A DNA stretch of 64,000 bases from Chrysoperla carnea. Its lineage: Eukaryota > Arthropoda > Insecta > Neuroptera > Chrysopidae. The notes under the pieces were generated by a model. It was not told the DNA's origin, searched no databases, and saw nothing but the letters and a program-made list of their open reading frames with translations. Positions within the stretch are counted from its first letter, which is position 1. Each line of letters starts with the position of its first letter. Below are positions 15,101-27,276 of this stretch, piece by piece. The position numbers and the translations under genes are program-made. The stretch lies in NCBI RefSeq assembly GCF_905475395.1, contig NC_058341.1, forward strand, positions 31,511,501 to 31,575,500, in the 5' to 3' direction.

Positions 15101-17721
15101 TTTCAGCAGGCGTTTAATAAAAAAATTGATATTAAGTATCCATAGTAATTCACAACAATACTGTTCAAAATAAATAAACTATCTAATAAAAGTACTCTTC
15201 TCTTTTAATGATTTAGTCATTCCATAGACCACTGCTATTTTGTTTAAGATTATGGTTGCCATATTGACTGCATGACATCATTAGTGATTTTCCGAATGGC
15301 ACAATCCTATTAAGAAGGACTCTATCTACCGATTTTAATTGGAACATTTTTATAGGTCACTGCTATAACATAATATTTATCCACGATATCCAATCAAAAT
15401 ATTGAGGTTTCGCATATCATTATCCAAAAAAATACACGACTTTATCTGATGTGGACTCAAAATAACTTCCTTGTACGTTTATAAATTATTGAAAATGAAA
15501 TTAGAATTAGCCAAAGTAAATATTTATCTTGAAATTTGAAAAGTGAAAAATTTCGCTGACGGTATATACAAGCAAGTACATACGGCTGTTTAAGAAGATA
15601 TAGCTAACAGACTACTAGCCGAAACCAAATCAAATGCATTCACTGTTCCTCGAAATGGATAATTCCGTTAAAAACTTAACAGCGAAATTTTTCGCGATTT
15701 ATATTTTTCTTTACATTGTAAGAAGGAAGTAACAATTTGCTATAACGGAGTGCTAGCTTCACACGGAACATAAATTTTCATATAAATACAAAAAAAAAAT
15801 TTACAAGTATTATATCGTTAATTACATTAAAACGTTAATTGTAATATGACGTATTAATATTATTTAATGGCAACCAATTAATACTAGGCATAATACTTAC
15901 TATTCCTCGTATTAACTATTTGAAAATTTTCTAATGCATGTAGGGATTAGAGAATTTGAACATTGTTCACATATTAAAATAAATATAGTACATTTAAATT
16001 AAAGTTAATTACTTTTTATGTCCTATACAAATTATTGATTTGTATGCATTCATCACAAGCAATTAATATAAATTTTATTACTTACTAATTAAAAAGCATA
16101 ATTGATTATGTTTATTAATTTTGTGGATAGAAGGTATTAAGTACTTCTTTTTTAGTTATTATTTATCCAGTGTTTGAATTTGTTCGTCGTGATAAACTTG
16201 GTAAGTCTAAGTGTCTGTTGATCGTTTGTTAAAAATAAGTTACCTGTAAGAAATTTTTAGGGAAAAACGTCGGTTTAATCGTATAGGAATTGATCCAAAG
16301 TAATATTTGCTCATATTGCGAGATTTTGTAAATTTTTAACCTCCTGACCAAAAGTCTCAATGGAGATGATGATCTAAATGCAAACGTTTCCGACTTATTC
16401 GACGGAAAAAATTTTATTTTACAATATTTTTAAATTTTGTTTTACAATGTCACTCTATTTTACTAACAATAAATTGTTATCGGGTAGATAGTGTCCGATA
16501 CCAAATAGAAGAAGACTAGATTGATGATCTCGGACTGTTTGGCTCATTATTTGGGATTAATTTTTGTCACATTCTAAAGCGAATATAAATAAAAAACGGA
16601 TGTAATAAAATTTAATACTATTATTAACTATGTATTAAGCAAATAAATAATAAATATAATAATAGAAATTAATAGATATAAAGATCTTTATATTTGAAAG
16701 TAATGAAATACTATTTAAAGTGATTATTTAATAATTAGAGTAAATTAAACTATTTTGAGACTACCAAACCTCCGCTGTTCCTAACATGTATGGTATATTT
16801 TATTATAAATATCAAATCCGTACAACATTTTTATTTATTTTGTCAAATAAAGTTTTCAAAAATCACCAAAAATTTCTAATAACCAAAGCTGCCTGAAAAA
16901 ATGATGAATCATATTGAACCTTTTCAATTGGATATTTCTATATCATAAAATCTAAACAGTGTGATAAAAAACTATATAAAATATTTAGACAATCTTGTAG
17001 TTTATAATAATACCATAAAAATATAAGGTTGCCGATGATATAAAAACAAAATTTTAATTTAATTATTAGTTCATCGAAGATCCATCATTTGATGAACAGA
17101 GACGACTATAGTTAGAGTATTGATGATTGAAGAGCGATACCTATATTATCAAATTTATAAGCATCAATCGCACACAATATATTATATATTTTTGTAGTTG
17201 CGTGGTATTGTAAAGCTAAAAATAAATCATTACTTGACTAAAAAACATGAAACATGTATTTGGTTTATATGTATGTACCGTGCAATAGACCAAAACTTTT
17301 TTACAATACTGTAGATTTGCAATCACCTTAACAATTAATACCAAAAATTATTTTGGATCTTGCATTTAAAGCTTATGATTATTTAACAATTGTTGTTGTA
17401 TTATTTAACAATTTAAAAAAAATTCATTTACAAAATGCGAATAAATTTATATAAATACATTGTTGCTATTTTGAATAAATGTTTTTCAGATATTAATTTA
17501 CTAATATTTTGTATCTGCAAATTAATAAGTACTCAAAATAAAGCACGACACATTTTAGTGAAAAAGCCATCCTATTTTAAACTCTTCATTTCATTATTTT
17601 TCCAACCAACTCATCATTTTAATGTTTAATTTCGTTGTTTAAATTGAATTAGTATAATTCTTCTCTAAATATTTAAATATAATTAAAACATTAATTAAAT
17701 GTATTTACTTCAATATTTCAG
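9151..17721. other. Gene-free region upstream of the transporter array
   Basis: No supported coding sequence. A G-rich segment at about 11190-11450 (runs such as GAGGGAGGGAGGGAG and GACAAGGCGGAGGGTGGGAG) looks like the tail of an old interspersed repeat. A G homopolymer lies at about 12774-12784 and a GC-rich patch at 13055-13070. The noncoding first exon and promoter expected for gene 1 must lie here, since a splice acceptor sits at 17720-17721. A donor-like TTGGTAAGT at about 16198 and another CCGGTAAGT at about 10193 are possible but unproven partners. Confidence 0.45.
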
Positions 17722-17754
17722 ATTACAATACGCAATCAAATATAGTATTATGCA

Positions 17755-20700
17755 ATGGGCGGTAACACTGATCGAATTTATGATTTAGATGCAATTCTTT
17801 TAGAACTTGGAAATTTTGGTCCGTTTCAAATAAAAAATTATTTTTTATTAACAATACCAATATTTGCATCCGCCTTATATACCATTAGTTTTGTTTTTAC
17901 GGCAGCCAATCCACAGTACAGGTTCGTATGAAAATATATTTGTTTTTTAAATCATCTTAGTCCTACCCAGTGACCTAACAATTAAATCCAATTCTGTGAT
18001 ATGTCTCCTGGATAATTAATAATAATAAGTTTGGTTATAAAGAAAATTTAGAGTACCGCGTTAATAGAAATCAAATTTTTCCAACTTTATTGTTTTACAA
18101 TGTTTTTGGGCCCTTTCAACATCATATTTCACAATATTAACACTTATCAAATTCCTCTCATTTTTTCCTGGATATGTTGTCTTTTAATGTAAATTAACAG
18201 GAGTGATAATTGCATTCGTGGGTGTCCCTTATTATTTGATTACGTTTTCGTTCCCATGGAAGATTTTTTGTATTCATGGGTGTTGATGATGGTTTGAATA
18301 TTGATAAAAATTCATATCACCTACTAAAGTAATCTCTAAGAAACTCTCCATTAAATTAACTTTTTTCTTAGAGCTTTTCCCAAACTTAATCGATTTTGAT
18401 GATCAGCGCCTATTTTTTAGTTGTTTTGTTTACAGAAACATAAACTCGCACTTCAAACATAGCTAAGGACACTCTCCATTAAGTTACCTTTCAAACGAAA
18501 CAAAAATCAAAATCGGTTCATCCGTTTAGGCACTACGATGCCACAGACAGACAGACATACACAAATTTATAGCTCCTTCTTTTTGATTCGGGGGTTAAAA
18601 ATATGTCTCATTTGGTTATCAGATGGGCGATGTTTGACCTTACCGTGACATACCGTGTCTTAGAGCATTATATTACAAACAACCTCTAATATTACAAGAT
18701 AGTCATATTCATATTACCAACAGCTCAATATTTTGCCAATACGAACAAGAAAATGTTTTTGTTTAGTTTAATGTAATTACATCAATTTTTCATAAATTTA
18801 AACCCACTTTATTTTTGTCCCAATTAATTTAGATGCTATATACCAGAATGTGAAAATTTAACAGATACAACATACAACACAGATTGGTTAAAAAATGCGA
18901 TACCATTTAAAAATGATGAACCAAAACAATGCTCTCGATACGAAAATGTACATACAAATGATTCAATTGCCTTTTATAAAGTTGGCGAAGAAATTTGTCC
19001 TGCATCTTGGTTTGAGCACAAGGAATATAAATGTAAGGATGGTTACGTATTTAACACGAAGCATACATCGATAGCTAATGATGTAAGTAATAAACCTTAA
19101 GGTTAAATAACTCTAGAAAAAATGATTTTAACTTATTGATTATTTTATTGATGTCACATATATCGATGACTTGATTAAAATACAATCTATCCTGGATGGC
19201 TGAAACCGGGGTAAGCGATAGAAATTGCCAGGTCTCGTCATTTAAACCCCCTAAAATTCTATAAATGAGAAAGAGGAACCTCTACAAGAGAAAGTTGTTT
19301 CTCCTTGTTCGAGTGTATTCCAGGTTCGACTGTATACACATTATGAGTTCAGAGAATTCATTTTTTCGTTTCTACCGCGTCGAAGACTGAGCAATATGTC
19401 TGCTTTGACTGTAATGCGTCCATTTTTCGAAACAGATGCAGTTGTCGACTCTGTCATGATTATTGCATGAATTATATGATACAATCTAGCAATAAATTAT
19501 GGATATAAGGGTTGAAACCTCGCAAAAGGGTTGAAATAAGGACCTGGTTATACAAGGAAACATTGCTCTTTCTGCGTTTTAGAAGTTTAACTAAGTATTG
19601 AAAATCGATAACGAATAGTCCCATAAAATAGTCTCCTTAGGTGTATGGCGAAGTATGATTAAGGACCCTAAAAATGTTAATCGATATTTTCAATTATGTT
19701 GCCGACGCGGTTTCGTCGCATTTCCCCCCTAAATATACGTTAGTCCCCTCCGAGAACGAATTAAAACAAGTCGTGGGTAGAGTCAGGTGGGACCTTGAGT
19801 TCCACACGAATAACTTACCAGCAAAATGAAAAGTTATATAAAATAAAAACACGACCGACTCGAAACGACTCGACCGAATGTTACGAAATTCATTCGGATC
19901 GTATTGCCATTAATACGCTTCGAACGGCACCTCAACGAAGTCGATATAATTTTTGTTCGCTTAATATCTATCAGGAAAAAACTTAAGATAAAGCTTATTC
20001 GACTCGAAACGATTCGACGGAATGTTACGGAATTCTTTCGAATCATATTGTCTTTAATACGTTTCGATTGACTCCTCAACGCAGTCGATATCATTTTTTG
20101 TTCGCATGATATCGACGAAGTAAAAAATGACTACGTACGTACACACACACTTAGGCATACATCTTCTCCAATTTGGAGTTAAAGCCTTGCCCTAACCACA
20201 AAACGTAAGGAGGTGTTGAAAATTTCGATTTCGAAAATCGGATTCATTACAATTACTTTCTATACTATGAAGTTAAATGTAAAATGTTTCTCATACTAAA
20301 TGTGTTAATAGGAATGTTTATTCTATTTATCATTATGTATTTAAATAATCATATTTATTATTATTATTTTTTTCCTTTTTAGTTTGATATATTATGCAAG
20401 GATCAATGGAAACTTACATTACCTGGAACAATTCACAATGTGGGGCAATTTATTTCTATGCCGCTAACTGGTGTTGTCTCTGATAAGTATGTCATAAATC
20501 AAGTACTTAATTCAGATTACAATTGATTACAAATATTTATTTTTTATTTAATAATCTTCAAATATAACATCTAGTAATGATAATTAACTATATTGTTTGC
20601 TGAAGAGGCAATCGAAAAATGCAATAAAAATACTTAAAACATTTATTTTACAATTGGATTAATTTTATGATTGTCGTTAAAAGAATTTTTTTTTGAGGAT

Positions 20701-23700
20701 AAAAATTATCTCAATTAGTCGCATATCCTTGTGTGCATTTATTTATTATGCTTTCACTTAATTTTCGCGCCCACTTTATTCAATAAAAAGTAAAATTTTA
20801 ATCTAGCCCTTGTGGTTTGTTCTGTCGTAACAGACTCTCAGCTATGCATTTATGTGAGAAATAGGAAAGGAAATCTTATTTAAGCCATACATTGACACAA
20901 TTGATGGCTAAGTTCAAGGACTCGATTAAGAAGTGCTAAGGTCTATTGTGGTATCCTATGTTAGAAAACCATTAACTTCATATACATTCGATTTAAAGCA
21001 GTTACAGATTTTGGTACAGGTCATTAATTTCTCGAATGATGAGTATCAAATCTCAATACGAACTTTTCCCGCAATTAATATAATTATTGTTTTTAATTAT
21101 GAATGACTACCCCCCCCCCCCCCCCCAATGATGTCAGCGATTATTTTAAATGATTTTTATTTGGGACCTTTAAATTCGAAAATCGAACTACCTATCAGAA
21201 TGTCAAGTATTTAATCTGAGTAGATTGGCCATCATATTTATTGAAAACAAAACTGCCAAAAGTGTCATTGCTTGCTTCGAGACTTTAGCCGATTTTATCG
21301 TTTATTGTCTGGACTACAAAAACGTCTTCCAAACAGTTCATTTTTGAAGATTATCAAATTTTGTTTTCACTACATTAATAAAAAATTATGATACATATAC
21401 AGATTTGGTAGAAAATTTGCATTGAGTGTTGGATTACTAGCAAGTGCAATATTTGGTCTGGCCCGTTCATTTTCACCAAATTATATTTGGTATATTACTA
21501 CTGAATTTTTGGATGCGGCAATTGGTTCGGCTGCATATGCCTCAGCTTTTATTTTAGGTAAGTAAATTTTAAGAAGTTTCCAAGGTTTGTGTTTTCGGAA
21601 ATGAAATGAATGTTGAATTTACACTTAATTTTGTGGAAGGAATGATTTTGTGAAAAATTTAACATGGGCTTTGACCACGAATCGACCCCGGGTCTCTTGG
21701 TTTCATGACAAACGTCTTACCGTCTTAAACTTACTTACGTCATTATTTGGAGTATAATGCTGGTTTGATCCCTTAAAGAACAATTTTTTCCCTAATTTAT
21801 CTGAATAAAAAAAGACAAACGCATCAGTCAGTCGTTAAAATATCCCAGAGTTACGCTTGTCAACAGAAATGGAAGCTGCGAATTTTTCATTTGAGGATTT
21901 TTTATCGCGGATTGTAAACCCGCAAGCGAAAAATCTTGCTACCATTCAAAATATATTTATTTTGTTTTTAGGGACTGAGTTTGTAAATCCTTCAAAACGT
22001 GTATTGATTGCAACAATTATTTGTTCTGCGTACGCAATCGGAGAAGCATTTGTTGGGATGGTAGCTTTGAATGTTCTATCATGGAGACGTTTGCTTCAAT
22101 ATTTATATGGACCTGGATTAATATTAATCGTTTATTATTGGATCGCTCCTGAATCCGTACGATGGTTAATATCGAAGGGTCGCCATCAAGAAGTGGAAAA
22201 GATTATTAAAAGTGCTGCAAAAGAAAATGGTGTAACATTATCAGATAAAGCATTGTCTGCTATGGAAGCAAATGCTGTAAGTTCATTAATATTAAAAGGC
22301 AGTAAAGCTTAGCACGATGAAGTTTTTAAGCTCATTTTTGAAAAGATTTGGTGCACTTTCATTTCTCTTTACTGATATTTTTATTCATAATTGTTTTTTA
22401 ATTGTCAACAGGGAGTATCCTCGGAATCATTAATTAGTAATCATACGGAATATAAATTAAAGGATGTATTAAAGAATATACCAATGTTGTTTCGTGTAAT
22501 AAACTGTTCGATTTGTTGGATCACATGTGTATTTGTATATTATGGTTTATCATTAAATTCTGTTGAAATTGCTGGCAATATTTATTTAAATTTTATAGCT
22601 GTATCATTAGTAGAAATTCCTGGATATTTGGCAAGTTATCTATGTTTAGATAGATTTGGACGTAAAAAATCACTCTGCTCTTCATTTTTCCTAGCTGGAA
22701 TATCTTGTATATCGTTTATATTTGTCAGTAAAGGTAAGTCTGAAAATAAAGTACCCCTACACATCCAGACAACTATTTAAATAATACTTGATGCTCAAAA
22801 TTTACTGGCATCAAAAAATTTAAACTTCCTTAAAAATTGTTCTCAAAAATGTTCATACTCCAAATTGACTATTTTTTATTCCCAAGTACGCAAAGCTGCG
22901 AACACCAATAGAACCGAAAAGCCATGATCATTCCAACGAAAAAGCTATTAATATATAAAAAGTTATATTTATAAGACAAAATTTATTTCCTCTATATTTG
23001 GCTGGGAAATACGATGTTTTCGAGATATTCATTTTGGTGTTCCGCAAGGAATTAAATTTTAAGGTTTTTCTGAAGGTTTTTTGAGGATAGGCAAAGATGT
23101 GCCTAATGAAATCTTATTTAAAAATAATAAACAACTATTTAAATTTTTTATAATTAAATACCCTTGATCTCTATAAGATTGAATTTCGAACTAGGCAACT
23201 TTTTAAACATTTAAGATATGAAAACTGCGGAATTAAAAAAATACAAGCGACTACTATTTTACATTTGATTGCATTTTTGTATTTCAGATATGCTAACAAT
23301 AAAATTGATATTATTTTTATTTGGTAAATGTGCCATAACAATGTCGTTCGCCGTAATTTATGTATATACTGCAGAATTATTCCCAACACCTTTACGACAA
23401 ACTTTATTAGGATTATGTTCAATGTTCGGACGAATTGGATCAATGATTGCCCCACAAATGCCCTTATTGGTAAATATAAAAATCTAACAAACTTTTCACT
23501 TCATACTTTTTTTAAATTTATTTATTACGTGCATAATTTGTATTCATTTTTAGGCAAAATTATGGGAACCACTTCCAGTATTTTCATTTGGTGTCATGTC
23601 GTGTATATCTGCCCTATTAGTATTATTTTTCCCAGAGACTTTAAATATTAAATTACCTGATACAATTGAAGAAGCTGTAAATATTGGGAAAAAAGTTTGA
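17755..23700 (+). CDS. SLC22-like organic ion transporter (array gene 1)
   Basis: A 543-residue MFS transporter in eight exons: 17755-17921, 18833-19082, 20383-20486, 21403-21557, 21972-22276, 22412-22733, 23288-23469, 23554-23700; all junctions GT-AG and the frame closes. Residues 57-139 form a Cys-rich extracellular loop after TM1 with sequons (ENLT, NDS). Motifs: GVVSDKFGRK (169-178), PESVRWL (285-291; the family usually has ESPRWL), LDRFGRK (about 406-412), ELFPTPLRQ (464-472), FPET plus LPDTIEE near the C terminus. About 12 TM segments and length are normal for SLC22. The start matches its paralogues; an acceptor at 17720-17721 implies an upstream 5'UTR exon, and an overlapping ATG lies at 17750. 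ATTAAA at 23770 may be the poly(A) signal. Probably a plasma-membrane carrier of organic cations or zwitterions; substrate unknown. Confidence 0.9.
18433..18600 (-). repeat. Dispersed repeat in gene 1 intron 1
   Basis: Read on the - strand it carries TGCCTAAACGGATGAACCG followed by an A/T-rich stretch and GTCCTTAGCTATGTTTGAAG. A related copy on the + strand occurs at about 25785-25935 (CTCCTAAACGGGTGAATTG and GTTCTTAGCTATGTTTCAAG). A further partial unit may lie at 18330-18370. It is noncoding, in antisense orientation to gene 1. Confidence 0.6.
19764..20247 (+). repeat. Dispersed element in gene 1 intron 2 with internal duplication
   Basis: The segment is found again, inverted, at 61795-62195: both share CCACACGAATAA-type and CATCTTCTCCAATTTGG-type stretches with a (AC/GT)n and ACGTACGTAC run. 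Inside, about 19856-19970 and 20000-20110 are a diverged direct duplication (ACTCGAAACGA and ATTCGG/TTCGA motifs, each ending GTTCGCnTnATATC). It is non-coding as it stands; short ORFs over it on both strands are incidental. Confidence 0.55.
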
Positions 23701-25729
23701 TATTTTAATTATAATTGTTTTAAATTATTTTATTTTGTAAAATATTATATATTTTGTAAAATTGTTACTATTAAATTTAATACAAATTTTATTTATACGA
23801 ATGTTTTTATTTATTTATATGGTTTTTTGTAGTTTTTTCAAAAAAACTACAAATTAATATTTATTTTAAACTACCTACAAAGTTAGTCAATTTAGTGCGG
23901 GTGAATTTATCCATGAATGCGACCCATACCTGAGTACTCCAGTGTAGCAAAAACGAAGGTATAATAAGATTATCTGGCAGTTCCATCCAGAGTAAGCTCC
24001 ATTTATTTCATTTAAAAAAATAACTATTTTACTCAAAAGATGTGAGTAAACCTTATAAATGAAAATTCGCAAGAAAAGCAACGACGCTTAAATTTGAGGT
24101 CGGGTGAAAAGTAGAATGATAAAGTCATATCAGAACATCAAACCAAAGTAACAGGGTAGGCTTGATACCGAACAAAACGTGCAGAAATAAAAAACCTAGC
24201 GCATTAATTGAAGATAACAAAACTAATTAAAAACTAACACTGTGCTTTTGAAGTAGTGTTTTGTTAGTAGATAGTGAACCTAACTATACGATACAAACAA
24301 CAGGAAAATTTTACAACTTGATTGTAAAAAAGCCTCATGAAAAGCACAATGCCATCACTAAGATCATAGTTCCCCTTCATTAGGTACTTCTTATTATAGG
24401 GTGCTTTTTATTACAATGGAATAATTATTTTTTCAACTGTTGTGGGGTAGAGAGTGTTACGCCAACTCAACCAATATACAGATTTTCAACACCATAAAAC
24501 CGTTTTTCCCCTCCAATTTGTTGAAAACTTATTTAACATACCAAATTTCAGCAAATTCGAACAAGATAGTGTTTCTGATGGCCACCACACCACCCCAAAG
24601 ACCTTCAGTATAGTATATAGTGCATAAGTCTATTTTTATCAGGAGAAATATGACTAAAAATTTTTAGATAAAGAATTTTTTACTGGGTATATTTTACTTA
24701 ATATGTGTAAACAGTGAAATAATCCTAATAATCCTTCTTATGAAATAAAAAATTTATATATCCTTGAATATGACATCATTAATGATAGAATTTTACATAA
24801 AAATATACACTTTGTGTTAAATTAGTCGCTATTTTCGGAAAATACGTATGTACTTTGACGTAATTAAAATAATTTCTTTACAAATAATTTTTGTTTTGAA
24901 GTCCTGTGCCCAATAGTATCATTTTTTTCGCTCAAGCTTTTATAAATAGTCGGATATAAGTGACTTATAGATAAAATTATTTTCTACTTTTTAGTAAAAT
25001 GAAAGCTTGTTCCTTAAAAAGTTTTTTTTTTTATTTAATTTTTTGAATTTTTGCTTTCACAAAAAATCACAATCTTTTGGGGTTCTTCAATTTATATATT
25101 TATTAACTAAATACTTTTCTGCTTTCATTATTTGTGAATTTTACGAATATTAATCACTATGAGGTAGACAACAAAACAACTAGAATCAGTCTTTGATCGT
25201 TTGTTGAATGTTCAGTTCCTGTGATTTATTCCTTTTAACTTATTCATACTTAGTACTGTCGTATATAGGTATTAGGTAATATAAACTTAATTGTTTCCAA
25301 TGATACAATAGACTTAGTAGTAAGATATTATTACATTTCATGCTTACAAAAATTTAATATGTACGCCGCACAACTTCTATACTCAAGCGAAATATACATT
25401 ATGTAACGAGACAGTTTAAGAACTATCTAGAGAAGCATTGTTTTGAAAAATGTTTCAAATAAAAGTTTTGATGGTTGAAAAAATCCTATGAGCATATAAG
25501 TGTGATCTTTAAATGACCACGGAAGGTTGTCCCATGAAGGTCCATTATAAAATTTAAAATGAAAATTCCAATTTTTATTCAAAAATATTAAAAAACATAA
25601 ATTATACGATACATTTTTGTGTTAGCCAAATAGTTATGGCAGAAATCGATTGCAATATTCTACCAATAAAGTAACGGAACAAGTGATTATTCTATTAGGT
25701 GAGCTATTTTTTAAATAATCTAACTTATT

Positions 25730-26125
25730 TACATATCCTTGATCTAGAAATACCAAGCGGATGTACAAACAGGGTATTTTTGGTCTCTCTTTAACCACCG
25801 AACCAAAAAGAGGGTGTTTTTGTGACAACGTAGCTCCTAAACGGGTGAATTGATTTTGACTTATTTGTTTTGTAAAAGGTAATTGAATGGAAAGTGTTCT
25901 TAGCTATGTTTCAAGTGTGAGTTTAGGGCTCCGTACCCGACGCAATTAAAAAAAGAGGCTTTGATCTTCAAAATCGGTTCAGTTTAGAGAAGGCTGTAAG
26001 GAAAAAGATAATTTAATGGAGCGGGTTTTTAGCTTTTGGAAAGAAAAAGGGGGCGAAAGACGCTTTCGCTCTACCTTGATTTGGGGGTAGAGCCTGCCTA
26101 TTGCATATTATTAAGGTAGATGTTA
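25730..26125 (+). repeat. Dispersed repeat, + strand copy
   Basis: Core at 25785-25935 is related to the - strand copy in gene 1 intron 1 (18433-18600). Downstream GGGCTCCGTACCCGACGC (about 25926) and a purine-rich stretch to about 26060 appear to belong to the same element. Noncoding; boundaries approximate. Confidence 0.5.
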
Positions 26126-26820
26126 AGGCATAAATGAAAGTCAACGGAAGATTCACCGTTTAAAATTTTTTTTAAATGATCTTACTTTATTAAACAAATG
26201 GCTCATCATCACAGGAACAGGATCCATCTGTTCCGCTATTTTATAGGTATAATTTTTAAATTTCCATTTAAAGTTTTGAAGTTGACCTTGATGAAGCCTT
26301 CTTTATCATCTCTCATGATTTATGAATGTTAAAAATTACAACTGAAGTAATATTTGTTCTAAATAAATAATACTGGTTTTAGGTTTTGAAGAAATAACTT
26401 ACAATCAATACTGGTTTTATTAGTTTTTTATTATTAAATAAGCTTTGTATCATATTCGTTTTTGACAACCTTGAAAAAAACCAAAAAATCCTCAAATTAA
26501 ATTAATGAAAAGGGGCACATACATGCCCCACAAATAGAGCACATTCATGCTCTTTAAAATTTCTTTTTACTTGATTTTAAGTTTATTATTTATTTTATTT
26601 TATTCCCTTTTTCTTTATTTTAAATTCTCTTTACTTGATTTTTTTTACTTAATATTTTTATTTAATTTCTCTTTACTTGATCTCTAAGTCTACATATAGA
26701 GGTAATAAATAATACACGTTTTTATATACTTTGTATTGTAAGCTGGATATAAAATTATGTATTGTGGATTACAAATTTGAACATTCAGAAGTAAATTAGT
26801 ACTTATTATTTAAATTATTA

Positions 26821-26967
26821 GCCGCGTTCACGTTACATAAACAGTTTTAAAATTTTAAATTGATTGTTCATCAACATAAAGCAATCAAAACTATACGATA
26901 TTTGATATGATCATTAATTTATGATTGAATGCACTATTTCCAATGCTTAATGTTTCGTGAACGCAGC
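26821..26967. mobile_element. MITE-like element upstream of gene 2
   Basis: Imperfect 17-bp terminal inverted repeats: GCCGCGTTCACGTTACA at 26821-26837 and the reverse complement of GCTGCGTTCACGAAACA at 26951-26967 (three mismatches). The 147-bp element has no ORF and no clear target-site duplication. It ends about 310 bp before the gene 2 start codon. Confidence 0.45.
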
Positions 26968-27276
26968 TTTAATGTTACTTAATTACTTTTAAATACAATA
27001 TTTATAATAATAAAAAATAATTAACAAAATCGTATTAATTAAAAATGTAAATTAAAAACTAAAAACTAGCTAACATTGAAAAATTTTGATAACATATATT
27101 ATTATCCCTGCTGTCTCACTAAAGTAAACTTTATACCTTTACTTATTGTTAGTTAAAATCCAACATTTTAAAATTTGATTGTGGGTAAAACTTAACGTGT
27201 TAAGTCTTGTGATCAGTAATAAAACGTGCATCAACGTTATTAAAATAATATTGTTTTGTTATTATCCAGTTATGCA

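Larger units (their letters stand above)
23701..27276. other. Spacer between array genes 1 and 2
   Basis: No coding sequence seen. It holds a short perfect hairpin (about 23825-23853, GTAGTTTTTT mirrored by AAAAAACTAC), a dispersed repeat (25730-26125), repeated TCTCTTTACTTGAT motifs around 26630-26690, and a MITE-like element (26821-26967). A splice acceptor (CCAG at 27266-27269) just before the gene 2 start implies a noncoding first exon somewhere here. Confidence 0.5.

Noticed and set aside
21857-22312. 151-codon ORF read as a stand-alone gene
   Set aside because: Only 21972-22276 is coding: it is exon 5 of gene 1, bounded by TTTTTAG and GTAAGT. The leading part is intron 4 read-through.
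25181-25240. Shared promoter motif (TTGATCGTTTGTT) upstream of genes 1 and 2
   Set aside because: A 13-base match at 16217 and about 25193 with little flanking similarity; could be chance in AT-rich DNA.
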